DNA from: Siphonodentalium dalli
Taxonomy: Eukaryota > Mollusca > Scaphopoda > Gadilida > Siphonodentaliidae
Assembly (NCBI GenBank): GCA_032622095.1
Contig: CP136069.1
Span: 3,561,566 to 3,625,565 of the forward strand
DNA length: 64,000 bases
Reading direction: 5' to 3'
A model generated the notes under the pieces. That model did not search any database. It had not been told where the DNA came from and worked only from the letters and a program-made list of their open reading frames with translations. This document shows, one piece after another, positions 41,715 through 53,742 of the stretch. The stretch's first letter is position 1. The number at the start of each line of letters is the position of its first letter. The position numbers and the translations under genes were made by a program.

Positions 41715-42511
41715 TAGGGACCTTGTAGAAAAAAATATACATGCAATAATAATACCAAAGGGGAGAACCTGGCTTTACACTAAATCTTGGTAGAGTTGAA
41801 TTTGTGGTCGTATAAACGGCATTATCATGTACATTTCGATTATGGAAAGATAATATGTTTCCGCACATCAACTGACCCTATAGCAGCAGGGGATCCCTTT
41901 TTGGGCCAATTTTTCCCCTTCTGTCATATATACCACAGGACATATTCCATATGATAATGTTACAATGTATACAGGTATAAAGATGTTTACTTCTCAATTT
42001 CGTTGGGACACTACTAAGAAATTTAAATAGTTGACAACTTTATTTTATTTCTAGCGAGAATACACCCTCGGACCGATCTAACACGAACTGAGGAAGTGAT
42101 CAAACCGACATCGCTAAAACACATACTTTGGAGTCCGCTGGTGACCGCCGATAATTTAATCATGTTATATTCCGGTACTCCAACGAGAGTGTTACCGTAC
42201 ACAGCAATTAATTTTTATCTAATAAATTTTCTATGTTTTAAAGTCATTGCAGTTGATAGCATAGTAACCTAGGTAGAAAATGGATGCAAAATGATCAGCA
42301 AATCTACTCTCTGTTTCTTCTATTGGCCGATAAAACAAATGTAGGTCCACTAGTGTTTCCACGACATTGAAAACATTGACTGCATTTTCCCCTCGGCGGA
42401 TACAGGACCAGTTCCCCAAAACCTAGTGGAAAGCCTGCCTAAAAATAACAACCGACCCTAAACTTAATTTGTTATTAATATGTTTTTCACTGTTTTTACC
42501 ACCAATGCTCA
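41715..42511. other. Non-coding, with an open plus-strand stretch
   Basis: After an acceptor TTTATTTTATTTCTAG at 42054 there are 72 stop-free codons (42057-42272), including LYSGTPTRVLPYTAINF. A weak resemblance to mitochondrial carriers is discussed in the findings. Otherwise nothing recognised. Confidence 0.3.
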
Positions 42512-42911
42512 TTAACCCTTTACCCAACAGAAGGGCCCTGTGCCAATGCATTCTCTTATATATGTGAGTCGACCATAGGTCGCCTCGCATATATAAGAGA
42601 ATGCATTGGCTTAACACATTAAAAATTATAAAAATGTTAAAGAATGTAAGAAAAAATGGTAAAAAGTGTTAAAAAAAGATTTTTTTTAGGCCAATGCATT
42701 CTCTTATATATGCGAGGCGACCTATGGTCGACTCGCATATATAAGAGAATGCATTGGCACAGGGTATAACTGTAACTATCACAATGTGGTCAAGGAGCCG
42801 GTTCCAATGATATCCATATTTGTATGGTTCTATTGAGACAGACCGAAGATATTTTAGGCTGTTGAAGCTTTATTTGGCCGGTTTTGGCCGTTTTGTTTGG
42901 TAAAGGGTTAA
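42512..42911 (-). mobile_element. MITE-A copy 11
   Basis: TTAA at both ends, both modules complete, inverted orientation. Confidence 0.92.
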
Positions 42912-43189
42912 TATTGATGATTATTAGTGTGCAAAATGCATGGTTTCTAACATACATGTATCTCTGTGAAAAGTCATCATGCTTCTAAAAATTTAAAATC
43001 CCAGGTGTGTGATGGGTTGTGGATTGATGTGCATGATTTTTGTGATTTTAATTTCCTGAGAGTGGACATCAGGCCTTCTTTATACCTTGTTTGGCACTTA
43101 TGGAACAAAGGAACGCTATCAACAGACATGATGGGTGTGTATCTGTATGCATGTATATAAAGAGGTTATCACCACACATATTAGGGGTA

Positions 43190-43297
43190 TTCAGTAATGC
43201 TCTAATTAATCGACTCCTTAAACACAGCAGAATTATGGGTAACTTTTCAGGATTTAGTCGGAAATATGGCTTGTTGCCATTCATCGGAAAGCTCTCC
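43190..43297. mobile_element. MITE-G, left half
   Basis: TTCAGTAATGCTCTAATTAA to CATTCATCGGAAAGCTC; the right arm is missing. Confidence 0.82.
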
Positions 43298-43777
43298 CTT
43301 TCGTAATTTTCAAATCATGGGTGCTAAAATTCGCACCCGTCCCTCATCTCAAAATGCTAATGGAGACTGTAATTGTTGGTTCAATGACCAACTGACAATT
43401 ATAGTATGGAGGATCTGCTCCTCGAATTCTCATTCCGCCCGAGCAAAATTCCGATTCCGAGTGGTATAACGATTTTCCATGACATGTTTACTATTAAATT
43501 TATGTATATCCAGGAAGCAACACATGAGATGATACATTTAAATGATAGGACTTGTTTCTGGTGTATTTTACTCTTCACTTATACTTTAATATTCTTTAGT
43601 CCCATATCTAGCACGCTGATCCCAAATTACAAGGGTTTGCTCACTCAAATCCACACACAGATCAGAAGAAAAGTTTTTATATTTTCCTATAATATCTTGA
43701 GGTACTTTATTAAAAACACCAAACATACATGTAAACGTATGTGGGAATCCAAATTGACATTTAATAAATAATTGAGC

Positions 43778-44204
43778 TTAAATGTGTTCAATCTGATTCG
43801 ATGGTCCCCATATTATCAGATTCCAAAAACAACAATGTTTTTTTTTTAAATGCTGCTCCAGTTATCAGAATCGATTAATTGGCCAAAAATAATGCTAACC
43901 AGCCAACTACAACATGTTATTTATCAACATTTTGTTCAATGAAATTTTGCCGGTTTGTCAATTATTTGACACAAAAAGCCACTTGAGTTCAGAGTTATCC
44001 ATCTTCATCCGTAATTTGGTCCGAGACCGTCTTCTCATCGACCTTTAACTGGGCCACCAAAAATGATCGGTGGTGAAAAATAATAGATTCCAAAAATCCC
44101 TCTGAACTTTGATGAGTGGGTTCCTCAATTCATATCAAATATTTGACCACCGAAGCCAAGGAAATAGTAATTTACGATCGTTAATTCGGATTATGCATCT
44201 TTAA
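43778..44204 (+). mobile_element. MITE-F copy 2
   Basis: TTAA-ATGTGTTCAATCTGATTCG to GGATTATGCATCT-TTAA, diverged, collinear with 41271-41714. Its right TTAA is part of a TTAAGCGCAATAAGG motif. Confidence 0.75.
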
Positions 44205-45264
44205 GCGCAATAAGGAATCTCTAATTGCACTTAAAGACATATTATGTACTTGTTCGGTAGGGATATGCGAATCGGGGATTTTGCATCTCCTTCCTGACAT
44301 CGAATCGAATCGAATCTCGATTCGAATCAGCTAGTGATTGACATTGTTAACCAGCCTGTATCTCCATGTCTCAATACAAAAAACTACAAACTTCACGTCA
44401 CTCAGTCTCATGGAGGGTTTGCTATATGTTGCATTGAATTTATATCTAGCTGTGTCATTGCAAACATGACACAAGAAGTAACAATATTTGACACAAGATT
44501 TGACACAAGTGGACATGGGTACACAGTTCAGCTATATAATGGTAGTTATCTGTTAAACTGCATGTTCACCCCACAATAGATCAAAACACCTACACATCCA
44601 TATTCACAGAGGGGGCCCAATGCAGAAAAGACACAAATTACAAGTGTTAAATGTTATCAACACGATTCATCGCTTTCCCGGGACACAGAAACTGAAAGTA
44701 GGAAACTGAAAGTAGAATAACTGGTCGCACATGATGATGTCCATCTAAGAACATAATAAACCGATTGCTCTAAGGTTTCTCACTGTTTCTGTTCATTCCA
44801 ATCTATGTTTTGTCGCTCACAACAGCGGCTGACATTTAATTTTATTCATATATATAATCTGATTTGGATATCTGAAGATCTAAACATAAGGTAATCAATT
44901 GAGATCCGCATCTAGCGATCACGCACCGTGAAGACAATTTACATAGTGTGTATACAGATTACAAATATATCCAGCGATTGATCACCGTCACGGGTTACGA
45001 TCGAAGCACATAATTTGCATAATGCACGTCTATTCTGAACAGCATTCAAAATTACCTATGTTGGCTAACTTTGCAACTTTGTGCTTAAATTTTTGTAAGT
45101 TCAGGTCATTTGGTATGTGTTATTTAGACGCAAAAAACGAGACTACACAAAAGTAACACCGAATCGAAAATATCCGAATCGGCGGACAGATTCGGTGTCG
45201 ATCTCGAATCGGGTGCCCGATATCGACATCGAATCGAATCTCGAATATTGTTCGGGTGCGTGAA
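44205..45264. other. Non-coding, with GAATCG-rich ends
   Basis: TAGGGATATGCGAATCGGG at 44258 looks like a hAT terminus, and GAATCGAATC repeats recur at about 44300 and 45232, but no matching right end or TSD was found. Confidence 0.35.
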
Positions 45265-45465
45265 ACTGGAGGAATGTAACAGTCTACTAACATCGCCGAA
45301 AATCTTAAGCAAATCGACAAAACCACTCCATAGAAAACATCGTCTGAACTACGCTCAATTGTAAATATTTACTACTCGATTCGGGACGCATCTATCGGCA
45401 ATAAACTAACGAAACCCATTTTGCCATCGATAGTTACTGAATTTAATAAATATATAAGAACTAGC
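45265..45465 (+). repeat. Dispersed repeat K, copy 2
   Basis: Collinear with 9340-9540 (ATAGAAAACATC-TCTGAA, GCTCAATTGTAAATATTTAC). Confidence 0.75.
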
Positions 45466-47860
45466 AGGTTAGCCCGCCACGCCACTGGCGGCATTGGTCC
45501 CATGGCTTTGGTCGATCCATTAATTTTAGTTTTTCAAGGTAACCCCGTACAGGACCGGGCTACTCAAAAACCAAATTTCAAGTCGATAGCTCCACCTGTT
45601 TCCGAGATCTGGTCTGCGGATACGCGAAGCTGGTGTCGCACGGGCTCGGGGACCCGATAAAATTCGTATCCTGTGCAAGATACATTCACATACCAAATTT
45701 CAAGTCGATAGCTCCACCCGTTTCCGATATCTCGTCTGCGCATGCGCTGCACGGGCGTCACACGGGCTCGCCAATACGACAGCGACGACCACCTGGTCAA
45801 ACTACACTCACGTACCCAGCCCTCATAATTGGCTACGGCAATCAGCAATGCCGAAGCCATTTGCTGAAGCAAACTGGGCCACGATAAAGGGTTGCCGTAG
45901 CAGATTGCCGGAGCCAAACAATCTGAATTAAAAGGGCTGCGTACCAAGTTTCGTCCCGATCGGTCGAGGTGTTGGTATCTGATGCAAAAGACGAAATTGT
46001 GAGTGTTGGTCAATAGTCCCCGTCGTGAACCCCATCCTCGCAAAGAGCGAACAGTCAATTAATCCCGTCGTGAACCTCCATCACCAACGCGACGTAAACA
46101 TGTGTTGCGTTCTAAAAATAGGAAAGCACTTTCTCTCTGCATAATAAATTTCGAGCGATAACGTCGTTTGCGTAAATACGAAATTGTGAGTGTTGGTTTG
46201 TAACCGGGATTTCTGAGAAGCATTATGCCTATAACTACCCCCCCCCCAAGCCCTGACCTAAGTGTCATACATACTATAACAATGATGTTGTAAGAGTACT
46301 ATGGCATCCAATAAATCTCCCCGCATAGGAAAGCACTCAATGTTCCCGTATAACTCTGCAGATGCTAATAACGTTGAATGGGAAACAGACGCTCTTTATA
46401 GCGATGCGTCAAAAACAAACCCTCATTAAATAATCACTTGATTAACCCACGCCGTGCCTTTGCGGTGATTTGGGAGTGGATAAAGGGTGCTCAGAGCTTC
46501 TCCAAAATGCGACAACTACGGTGTTCGTGGGTTTTTACACTTATATACGAAATTTGAGCTTGATGGGTGCAGTCGTTTTCGATTCTATAAAGTACACACA
46601 CACACATATACGGAAGTCTCAAAATATATAGTACTAGCAGGTTAGCCCGCCACTGGCGGCATTCGTCCCATGGCTTTGTTTCAGAAACATGACATTTTTG
46701 TAATTATTTTGTTTTTATTTATTTTTGTTTTTTATTTTTGAATATGAATTTAATGTTTTTTAAATTTAATATATTTTGTTTCTGAATTGTTTTTTTATTG
46801 TTAATTTTTTTTAATTTTAAATTGTTTTAATTAAATTGTTTTAATGAATTTTTTTGTTTCTGGCGGAAAAATTTACCCGTAGAAATCCCCCCCTTCCTAG
46901 GAACGACAGACAAGGTATATACTGTAAAAACAAAGCACGCCATCCGTGCTCGCAGGGAATAAATTTCGAGCGATAACGTTTGCGTTCCCGTATAACTCTG
47001 CAGATGCGAATAACGTTGAATGGGAAACAGACGCTCTTTATAGAGATGCGTCAAAAACAAACGCTCATTAAATAATCACTTGATTAACCCCCGCCGTGCC
47101 TTTGCGGTGATTTGAGATTGGAGAACGGGTGCTCGTGTGGGCCATGCCTAACAACCATCAAACACCATACAATGTCCCAGAGAAACCAACAAATTGGTGA
47201 TAAAACTGATATATTGGGGGGAAACATATAAAACAGATAACAGTAGACAGAAACTGTTTACTAAAATTACTTTAATAAACCTGAAACAGGCACTGCCTTG
47301 CCACAACGGGCATCAGCCCTGCATTAAAACAATTTATACAAATAGGGAAAACTGTCCTGTAATGTTTTTTCAGAGATGTTTTTACGTCCCCATTGGGACC
47401 TGCACAATGGGCACAGGTATCAATGGCCCCAAGGGCTGCCCCATAATATCCCAATTCTATTGGAGACCGACAAACAATATCCCGCCGCACCACCATCCTT
47501 GCAGCCTGGCTACGGTCAGGTGGGAGCAGTGGTGCACCACAGGTATAGTCAAAGCCTGTGATTTTTCTAAGTTGAGAAGGGGGCATACAATATAACTGAG
47601 ACTTCTGTAAAATAACCCATATGGTGTGAATCTGACTTTTATTTTGACCCGATTGAACTAGATACCAAGTTTGGTTTGAATCAAATCTGACACCGTGACT
47701 AGAGATTTCAGGTGGAAACAAAGAAATTCATATATGAACGTAATGATCTGTATTTTGATATGATTTTATCAAATACATCTACCAAGTTTGGGGTGGGGTG
47801 GATCAATGGTTAAAAAATTTATGCCTATATATATATATATACTAGCAGGTGATCCGGCTT
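45460..47860 (+). mobile_element. ACTAGC-family elements, two long units
   Basis: ACTAGCAGGTTAGCCCGCCAC occurs at 45460 and 46634, each followed by 'ggcggcatt-gtcccatggctt'. A 140-bp segment (CCGTATAACTCTGCAGATGC, GGGAAACAGACGCTCTTTAT, CCGTGCCTTTGCGGTGATTT) occurs in both (46346-46480 and 46986-47120). The units end near CTCAAAATATATAG and a TA run at 47826. The terminal exon at 47272 lies inside the second block. Confidence 0.65.
47272..47604 (-). CDS. Terminal exon of an uncharacterised Cys-rich protein, possibly transposon-derived
   Basis: After an acceptor GGGTTATTTTACAG the frame is open for 110 codons to a TAA at 47272: KSQLYCMPPSQLRK, then a TCGAPLLPP segment, a VRRDIVCRSPIELGYYGAA segment, CAHC, and PICINC near the end. 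The two CxxC pairs suggest a zinc ribbon. From memory, the order VRR-I-C-SP-E-YY, CxxC, CxxC recurs in uncharacterised proteins of corals, sponges and molluscs that are often repeat-borne; that is recollection, not a search. The intron before it is made of an ACTAGC-family repeat. No other exons were found, so it may be a fragment. Composition and lack of stops make it the best intact protein segment outside the seven-exon gene. Confidence 0.5.
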   Translation of the reverse strand, partial: KSQLYCMPPSQLRKITGFDYTCGAPLLPPDRSQAARMVVRRDIVCRSPIELGYYGAALGAIDTCAHCAGPNGDVKTSLKKHYRTVFPICINCFNAGLMPVVARQCLFQVY

Positions 47861-48530
47861 CGTCCGGGCTTTGACCTTGTATTGACCATTTTGAAGGTCA
47901 AGGTCTGGTCGGGGGTCACGATTTGACCTGTCGAAAACACTCCCCCGACAAAAGTATCCCTAGGTATCAAATTTCGTCGAAATCCGTTAATTTTTTTATT
48001 TAATTTGAGTTAATTCTGCCTTTTTAATCAAGAGAAATGATGGTACCAGTCCCGTGATAGTACCCGTCCCTAAAAGAGGTACGTTTGTGGGTACCCGTTT
48101 CAAGGTGAAGATCACCTCGGGCGGAAAAACTTACCCGATGAAAATTTTCCCCGTTCCTTGGAACCCCTAAGTACGAAGACAGAAATAAGAATCACACAAC
48201 ACGCTCATGTCTGGATACAGACACACTCACGTCTGGCCCCAGACATAAGAATCACACTACACGCATACGCTCTTTATCAACGACACAGCGGATACGAACG
48301 CTCTTTAACTATCAACGCGATTAACCCCACAGTGCCAAGGACGGTCATTTTGGTGACTGAGAATGGAGAAGGCGTGCTCTGACGTTCTCAGAAGCGGTGC
48401 GATGACACTTCATGTGGGATTTTACCCTTAGATAGGAAGTTTGGGCTCAATCCGTCCGGCAGTTTTCCCGGCCATAGCTAACAAACAAACAGACAGACAG
48501 AAGTCCCAAAATATATATTAGACTAGCCGA
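47850..48530 (+). mobile_element. ACTAGC-family element, unit 3
   Basis: ACTAGCAGGTGATCCGGCTT to ACAGAAGTCCCAAAATATAT, with an ACAAACAAACAGACAGACAG tract just before the end. Confidence 0.7.
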
Positions 48531-49225
48531 TGAGCCCGACGTTGTCCGGGCTATTCAAAAAGCTCTACCCAGCCCGACGTTGTCCGGGCATCGATCTATA
48601 CAATATACGTCGATGGTCCGGGCTATTCGAAAACCAAATTTCAAGTCGATAGCTCTACCCGTTTCCGAGATCTGGTCTGCGCATGCGCGAAGCTGGCGTC
48701 GCACGGGCTCGGCGACCCGATAAAATTTGTATCCGGGGCGAGATACATTCACATACCAAATTTCAAGTCGATAGCTCCACCCGTTTCCGATATCTCGTCT
48801 GCGCATGCGCTAAGCTGACGTAGCACTGGCTCGGCGACCCGATAAAATTCGTATCCGGGGCAAGATACATTCACATACCAAATTTCAAGTCGATAGCTCC
48901 ACCCGTTTCCGAGATCTCGTCTGCGCATGCACGAAGCTGGCGTCGCACGGGCTCGGCGACCCGATAAAATTTGTATCCGGGGCATGATACATTCACATAC
49001 CAAATTTCAAGTCGATAGCTCCACCCGTTTCTGAGATCTCTTCTGCGCATGCGCGAAGCGGGCGCCGCACGGGCTCGCCAATACGACAACGTCCACCGCC
49101 TGGTCAAACTACACACACGTACCAAGTTTGGTCCCGATCGGTCGAGAATCGTAGATTTGTATAAATGACAAACATACAGACAAACATACAAACAAACAGA
49201 CAGAGGTCTTCAAAATATATATGAG
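48530..49225 (+). mobile_element. ACTAGC-family element, unit 4, with about 122-bp internal repeats
   Basis: ACTAGCCGATGAGCCCGACG; about four internal units with ATACCAAATTTCAAGTCGAT, 'ccgtttccgagatctcgtct' and 'gcacgggctcggcgacccga'; then ACCAAGTTTGGTCCCGATCG and an ACAAACATACAAACAAACAG tail. Long minus-strand frames over it change frame at each unit and are not genes. Confidence 0.75.
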
Positions 49226-49226
49226 A

Positions 49227-49615
49227 CTAGCCGATGAGCCCGACGTTGTCCGGGCTATTCAAAAACCAAATTTCAAGTCGATAGCTCCACCCGTTTCCGA
49301 GATCTCGTCTGCGCATGCGCGAAGCTGGCGTCGCACGGGCTCGGCGACCCGATAAAATTCGTATCCGGGGCAAGATACATTCACATAGCAAATTTCAAGT
49401 CGATAGCTCCATCCATTTCCGAGATCTCGTCTGCGCATGCGCTGCACGGGCGCTGCACGGGCTCGCCAATATGACAATGTCCACCGCCTGGTCAAACTAC
49501 ACACACGTACCAAGTTTCGTCCCGATCGGTCGAGAATCGTAGATTTGTATAAATGACAGACAAACATACATACAGACAAACAGACAAACAGACAGAGGTC
49601 TTCAAAATATATATG
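49227..49615 (+). mobile_element. ACTAGC-family element, unit 5
   Basis: As unit 4 with about two internal repeats, ending GGTCTTCAAAATATATATGA. Confidence 0.75.
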
Positions 49616-49794
49616 AGATATGTTCGATAGTTGGAAAATCCAAAATATTAAGTAAATGTAAAATTAAATATAAACTTCAAACATCATCAATTAATACCTA
49701 AAATATGCAATATGTTACATGTACAAGTTGGCAATTCATCAACCCCAAATAAAATAGATGAAAATTTAGTTGGCATCCAATAGTTAGGGCCCTA

Positions 49795-49819
49795 GGGGGG
49801 GGGGGGGGGGGGGGGGGGG
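49795..49819. repeat. Poly-G tract, about 24 bases
   Basis: An uninterrupted G run; a C run of similar kind follows at 49938-49957. Confidence 0.92.
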
Positions 49820-50599
49820 TGCAAATAATAAATTCAACAAAAGTTGTTGAAGTTTGGTAGTGGTCCCAAGGGAGAGGGGATGCAATTGAAAATATCAATA
49901 GAAACTCGTAGGTTTATATTCATCCCCAACCGTTACCCACCCCCCCCCCCCCCCCCAGGTACATCCTGATCAATGCACGGGGACTAAAGTTATCGTGAGG
50001 TCACGGAAGCCGAACACAAATTTGAGTACAATAGATACATGTACGGGCCTTCCTCCGTCACTGCGAACTTCGCCTTTCGTGAACTATTCACATCGGAATC
50101 GACCCATGTGCGACCGCCATCGTTGAAATAAACTTATTCCCGCGTTCGAATTTCGGTTCGAATCAACCTCGGAGAACATCCATGTTTAATATAAATACCC
50201 CATATCAACACAAACACGTGCTTCCGGTCGGCGAAGAGGAACGATGACTCGTGATTTTCCAGTATTTCCGGTCGTAATTTGACTTTCCGTTTGAAGAGTG
50301 ACGATGTGGCTTTGCGAAAAATATATAAATATAACAACAACAACAAATATATCAAAGATATCATTTAATGATTTATCTCGCGAGGTGAATCAGATAAAAT
50401 GGAACCACGCGTACATAGTTTGGTTATCAGTACGGTCGGTCGGTTTATAGATTCATTTTTTTTATTTAAAACCAATAAAATGAACTTGGGTCGGGGGAAA
50501 CACGCATTCATTTTGTTTTGGCCTAAGCACAATAATGAAATATATAATTGCACCAATATATATCGCAATAATGAATATTTTATTGCATAATAATTTTCA

Positions 50600-51290
50600 A
50601 GCGCAAAAAGTAATATCTAATTGCACTTTTAAAGTGCAATAAGGAATATTCTTATTGCACTGAAGTAATAAGTGCAATAAGTGGAATTAAAAATTAATCT
50701 TCCTTATTGCCCTCAAACACAATTAACCACATTACATAACCACCCTGTAATTCAAATGGTGTAGTCCATAGTGCATGCAGGGATTTTTCTGTCTATTTTG
50801 GGAATGGGTCTGGGTCCCTTCGAATTGGGAAAAATGTGTCTTTACAGACCAAAATTGGGAATTTTCCATGTTTTAGAAAAAGCCATGGACACCAAACTTC
50901 GACAAGTATTTACACGTAGGTCTATTCAGATTCTACTATTTCCACAGATGGGTGATCTCATGAGGGAGATATTAATTGCGCTTAAGCGCAATACTGATGA
51001 GGAGCCAGAGATGTAATTGCGCTTAAGTGATTTAAGGAGCGTCTTATTTCGCTTAAGCTCCATAAGGAATCTCTAATTGCACTTAAGCGCAATACGGGAA
51101 AATCTAATCGAGCTTAAGCACAATAAGAAAAGATCATATTGCGCTTAAGCGCAACAAGGAATATATCATTGCGTTTAAGCGGAATAACGAATATTCTTAT
51201 TATTATTCTTAAGTGCAAATAGTGATTCCTTATTGTGCTCAAGCTTAATTCCTTATTGCACTTAAGCTTAATTATTTATTAAATGACATT
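50600..51290. repeat. Field of CTTAAG-centred palindromes
   Basis: At least ten short palindromes of the form AATTGCGCTTAAGCGCAAT, interspersed with AAGGAAT and irregularly spaced. The same motif stands at 44200-44235. Confidence 0.8.
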
Positions 51291-53354
51291 TTGGCTTCCA
51301 ATACATGTACATTATATGATCAAAATAATGTGTGCATGCAATATTAGTCAGTAGAGGTATTATACTACTGTAATCTACAACATTTTAGAAACTGTGTCGG
51401 GGTTATTTGTTTTTCGTATTAGCCTTCATTGCGTTGCTATTGATGACGTAAATCATCCATACTTTTTAAGATGGCGATTGACCCACACTGATCTCTGATG
51501 GGAATGCACGTTACATAGCAATATCGAGCTTCGGGTAGGGTTTTATCTATGAGCAAGAGACGAGTCATTCAGTTGGCGATCAGCTGATTCGTTTTCGTCT
51601 ACAATTAATTTGTCAAAACAGTCGCCTGACAGCAATAATTGTAAATCAAAATCACAAAACCGCATATAATAAAAAGGAAACATATACGGCTTTTGACTGA
51701 ATACATTATATCAAGCCGGTCGTGGAAATCGGTATTTGCTTGTACCCGCTCATGATAATTCTCGTTTTCAGTCAAAAGCCATATAGTTATCCTCTCGTAT
51801 CATCGTTGATTATTTGCCCTGCTAATCGATATATATACGTCGCTCGGCACAATTTCAAAGTAAAATGTGAGACTTCCGATGCGAAACTGACGTAGGAAAG
51901 TTTTCAACGACGAATACTGTTTATATCAGGAAAATGAAGACATTGATAACATTTCATAACATTCTCCGAAAATATACTGCATAAAGAGTCTGAATGCATG
52001 CCCATTTAATACTCGCGCATCATTTTGAAGACAAAAGCTAAGGGCGGTCCCATGGAGACGTCTATCGTTAGAAAACTGGACGTTTCTATAGTCGAAATCT
52101 AAATAGCATTGCTCGGGCGACAATTGAACTTACTCGGGCGATTACGGAACATACAGGGCGGGAATTGGAGCGAAAACATAAATCACCGATTACAGCATTT
52201 TGCTGGGCTTTTTTGGCAACAAAATGATCGGGGAACATGTCCCGGTTGAAGCTAGAGGTAAAAATTAACATAATATGTTTAAACGTAACTTATATCTGTC
52301 GACCTTTATAAGTTTTTCTGCCGGTAAATTTGAAAATTGCTTGGTCGACAATCGGAAATCGGACTTTGCTCAGGCAGAATGAGAAATCGAGGAGCATATC
52401 GTCCACAGTGACAGTGGGTGCAATAGTATTACACCCAACTTCGGAATTACGGGAGCAAATAAATGCTCTCGCACTCGCAGTGTTTTCCTCATGGGAAGGA
52501 CTGCTTTAAGTCATCAAAGTTGGAAATAATATGCATACCACATACACATTGAATTGACATCAATCATCCATGATCGATCCACGCACCCAAACTTGGCCAA
52601 AGACAAAGTGACATACCCAATTTCACCCTTCTATTCCGCTTTTTGGACTTGTGTTCGTTGTTTAGTAGGAGCGATTTGCCCGATGACATATTTTTTTTAA
52701 ACAAATTTGCATTCCAACATCTTGAAGTAGAAGTTCTCGTACTAGTACTACTACACTACAGTAACTACTACTACTAAAACGACTCGATGAGTTAGTGAAC
52801 AACTCGTTGTTGTGTTCTTTAATCACTCTTTCGTTGATTTACTAGTAAGGTCCCTGGGCTGGTGCTGTAATAATTTGCTTGACTCTTGCCTTGGTACGTT
52901 AAACACTAGATGCTGTCCTCGGTGCTTCATATAAAGTTGAACTGCAAGTGTAATATAATAAATAACTGTTGGCTTCTTCAAGTTCTTGTCCATTTTAACA
53001 TTGCCCGATGACATATTTTTTTTATAGTATACCGGTAATAATAATATCAGGAAATGATATTGATATTAAAACAGTCTAGTTTTAGGAGAAGTTCTGTGAT
53101 ACATGTATATGAAAATTAGAATGGTATGGTTCAAGACAAAAGATGCGAGAACACCCCTGTTAGTTTGACTCCTTCAAGGACACTGCAACGGTCACAGTGG
53201 TTTCGAAAGTTTGTTCACTGTCAGTGTCAGTCACTTTCTCAAACTTTCTGTGGTTTCAATTTGAAATTCAACAACTATTCAAATAAATAATCGAACTTCG
53301 AAGTTTTGTATGTGCATTATCATGCCATTCCAATTTCCATCACACATACCTACC
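51291..53354. other. Largely repeat-free stretch without a supported gene
   Basis: A mixed-composition region with CRE-like TGACGTAA (51445), an E2F-like GGCGGGAA (52158), and a GTAAGT donor on the minus strand near 52130 (CGA|GTAAGTTC). An element-H end lies at 52474-52503. It could hold upstream exons or a promoter, but none is proven. Confidence 0.35.
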
Positions 53355-53500
53355 GCGCTGTACTTCAGAAACAGGCGAAATCTGTTTTTCACGGGCAATG
53401 AAAATAAAATGAAAACAGTGTTTACATTTCGGGATCTCAAACTTCAATGACAGACGACATGATATAACCTTTGAACTTTCACTAACCCATGACGTCAGAA
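53355..53500 (-). promoter_or_regulatory. Possible promoter and 5' UTR exon of the minus-strand gene
   Basis: A perfect CRE palindrome TGACGTCA lies at 53490-53497 in a locally repeat-free stretch. About 135 bases downstream on the minus strand is a good donor, GCG|GTAGGTATG (at 53353). This could be a non-coding first exon for the gene whose ATG exon is at 38966. It is placed by position only; no transcript evidence exists here, and other upstream exons are possible. Confidence 0.15.
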
Positions 53501-53742
53501 CGCGCACCTGCCGAATAAAATATTTGTACTGCTGTTATTTCGTTCATTGTTTCAAGTAAGTTGGCCATTTCAGAATTTGTTTGGTCTTTTCTTTTTCAAT
53601 CCAAAAAAATTGTATTAATTCGTCCTCGGTAAGAAAATGTCCAATATCGTAGGGGGTGTATTGGTTGGAATTTAGTATCAGTTGGAAGGTTGCGAAAACT
53701 GATTGGTTCATGTGCGTGTTTCGAAATACCCCCTTACCCCAA

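Noticed and set aside
43406-43771. 121-codon plus-strand frame
   Set aside because: AT-rich, hydrophobic by composition, no splice sites or recognised motif.
44258-45250. hAT element starting TAGGGATATGCGAATC
   Set aside because: No matching right terminus and no 8-bp duplication found.
45564-49579. Minus-strand frames of 80-160 codons (ISETGGAIDLKFG)
   Set aside because: They follow the internal repeats of ACTAGC elements and change frame at each 122-bp unit.
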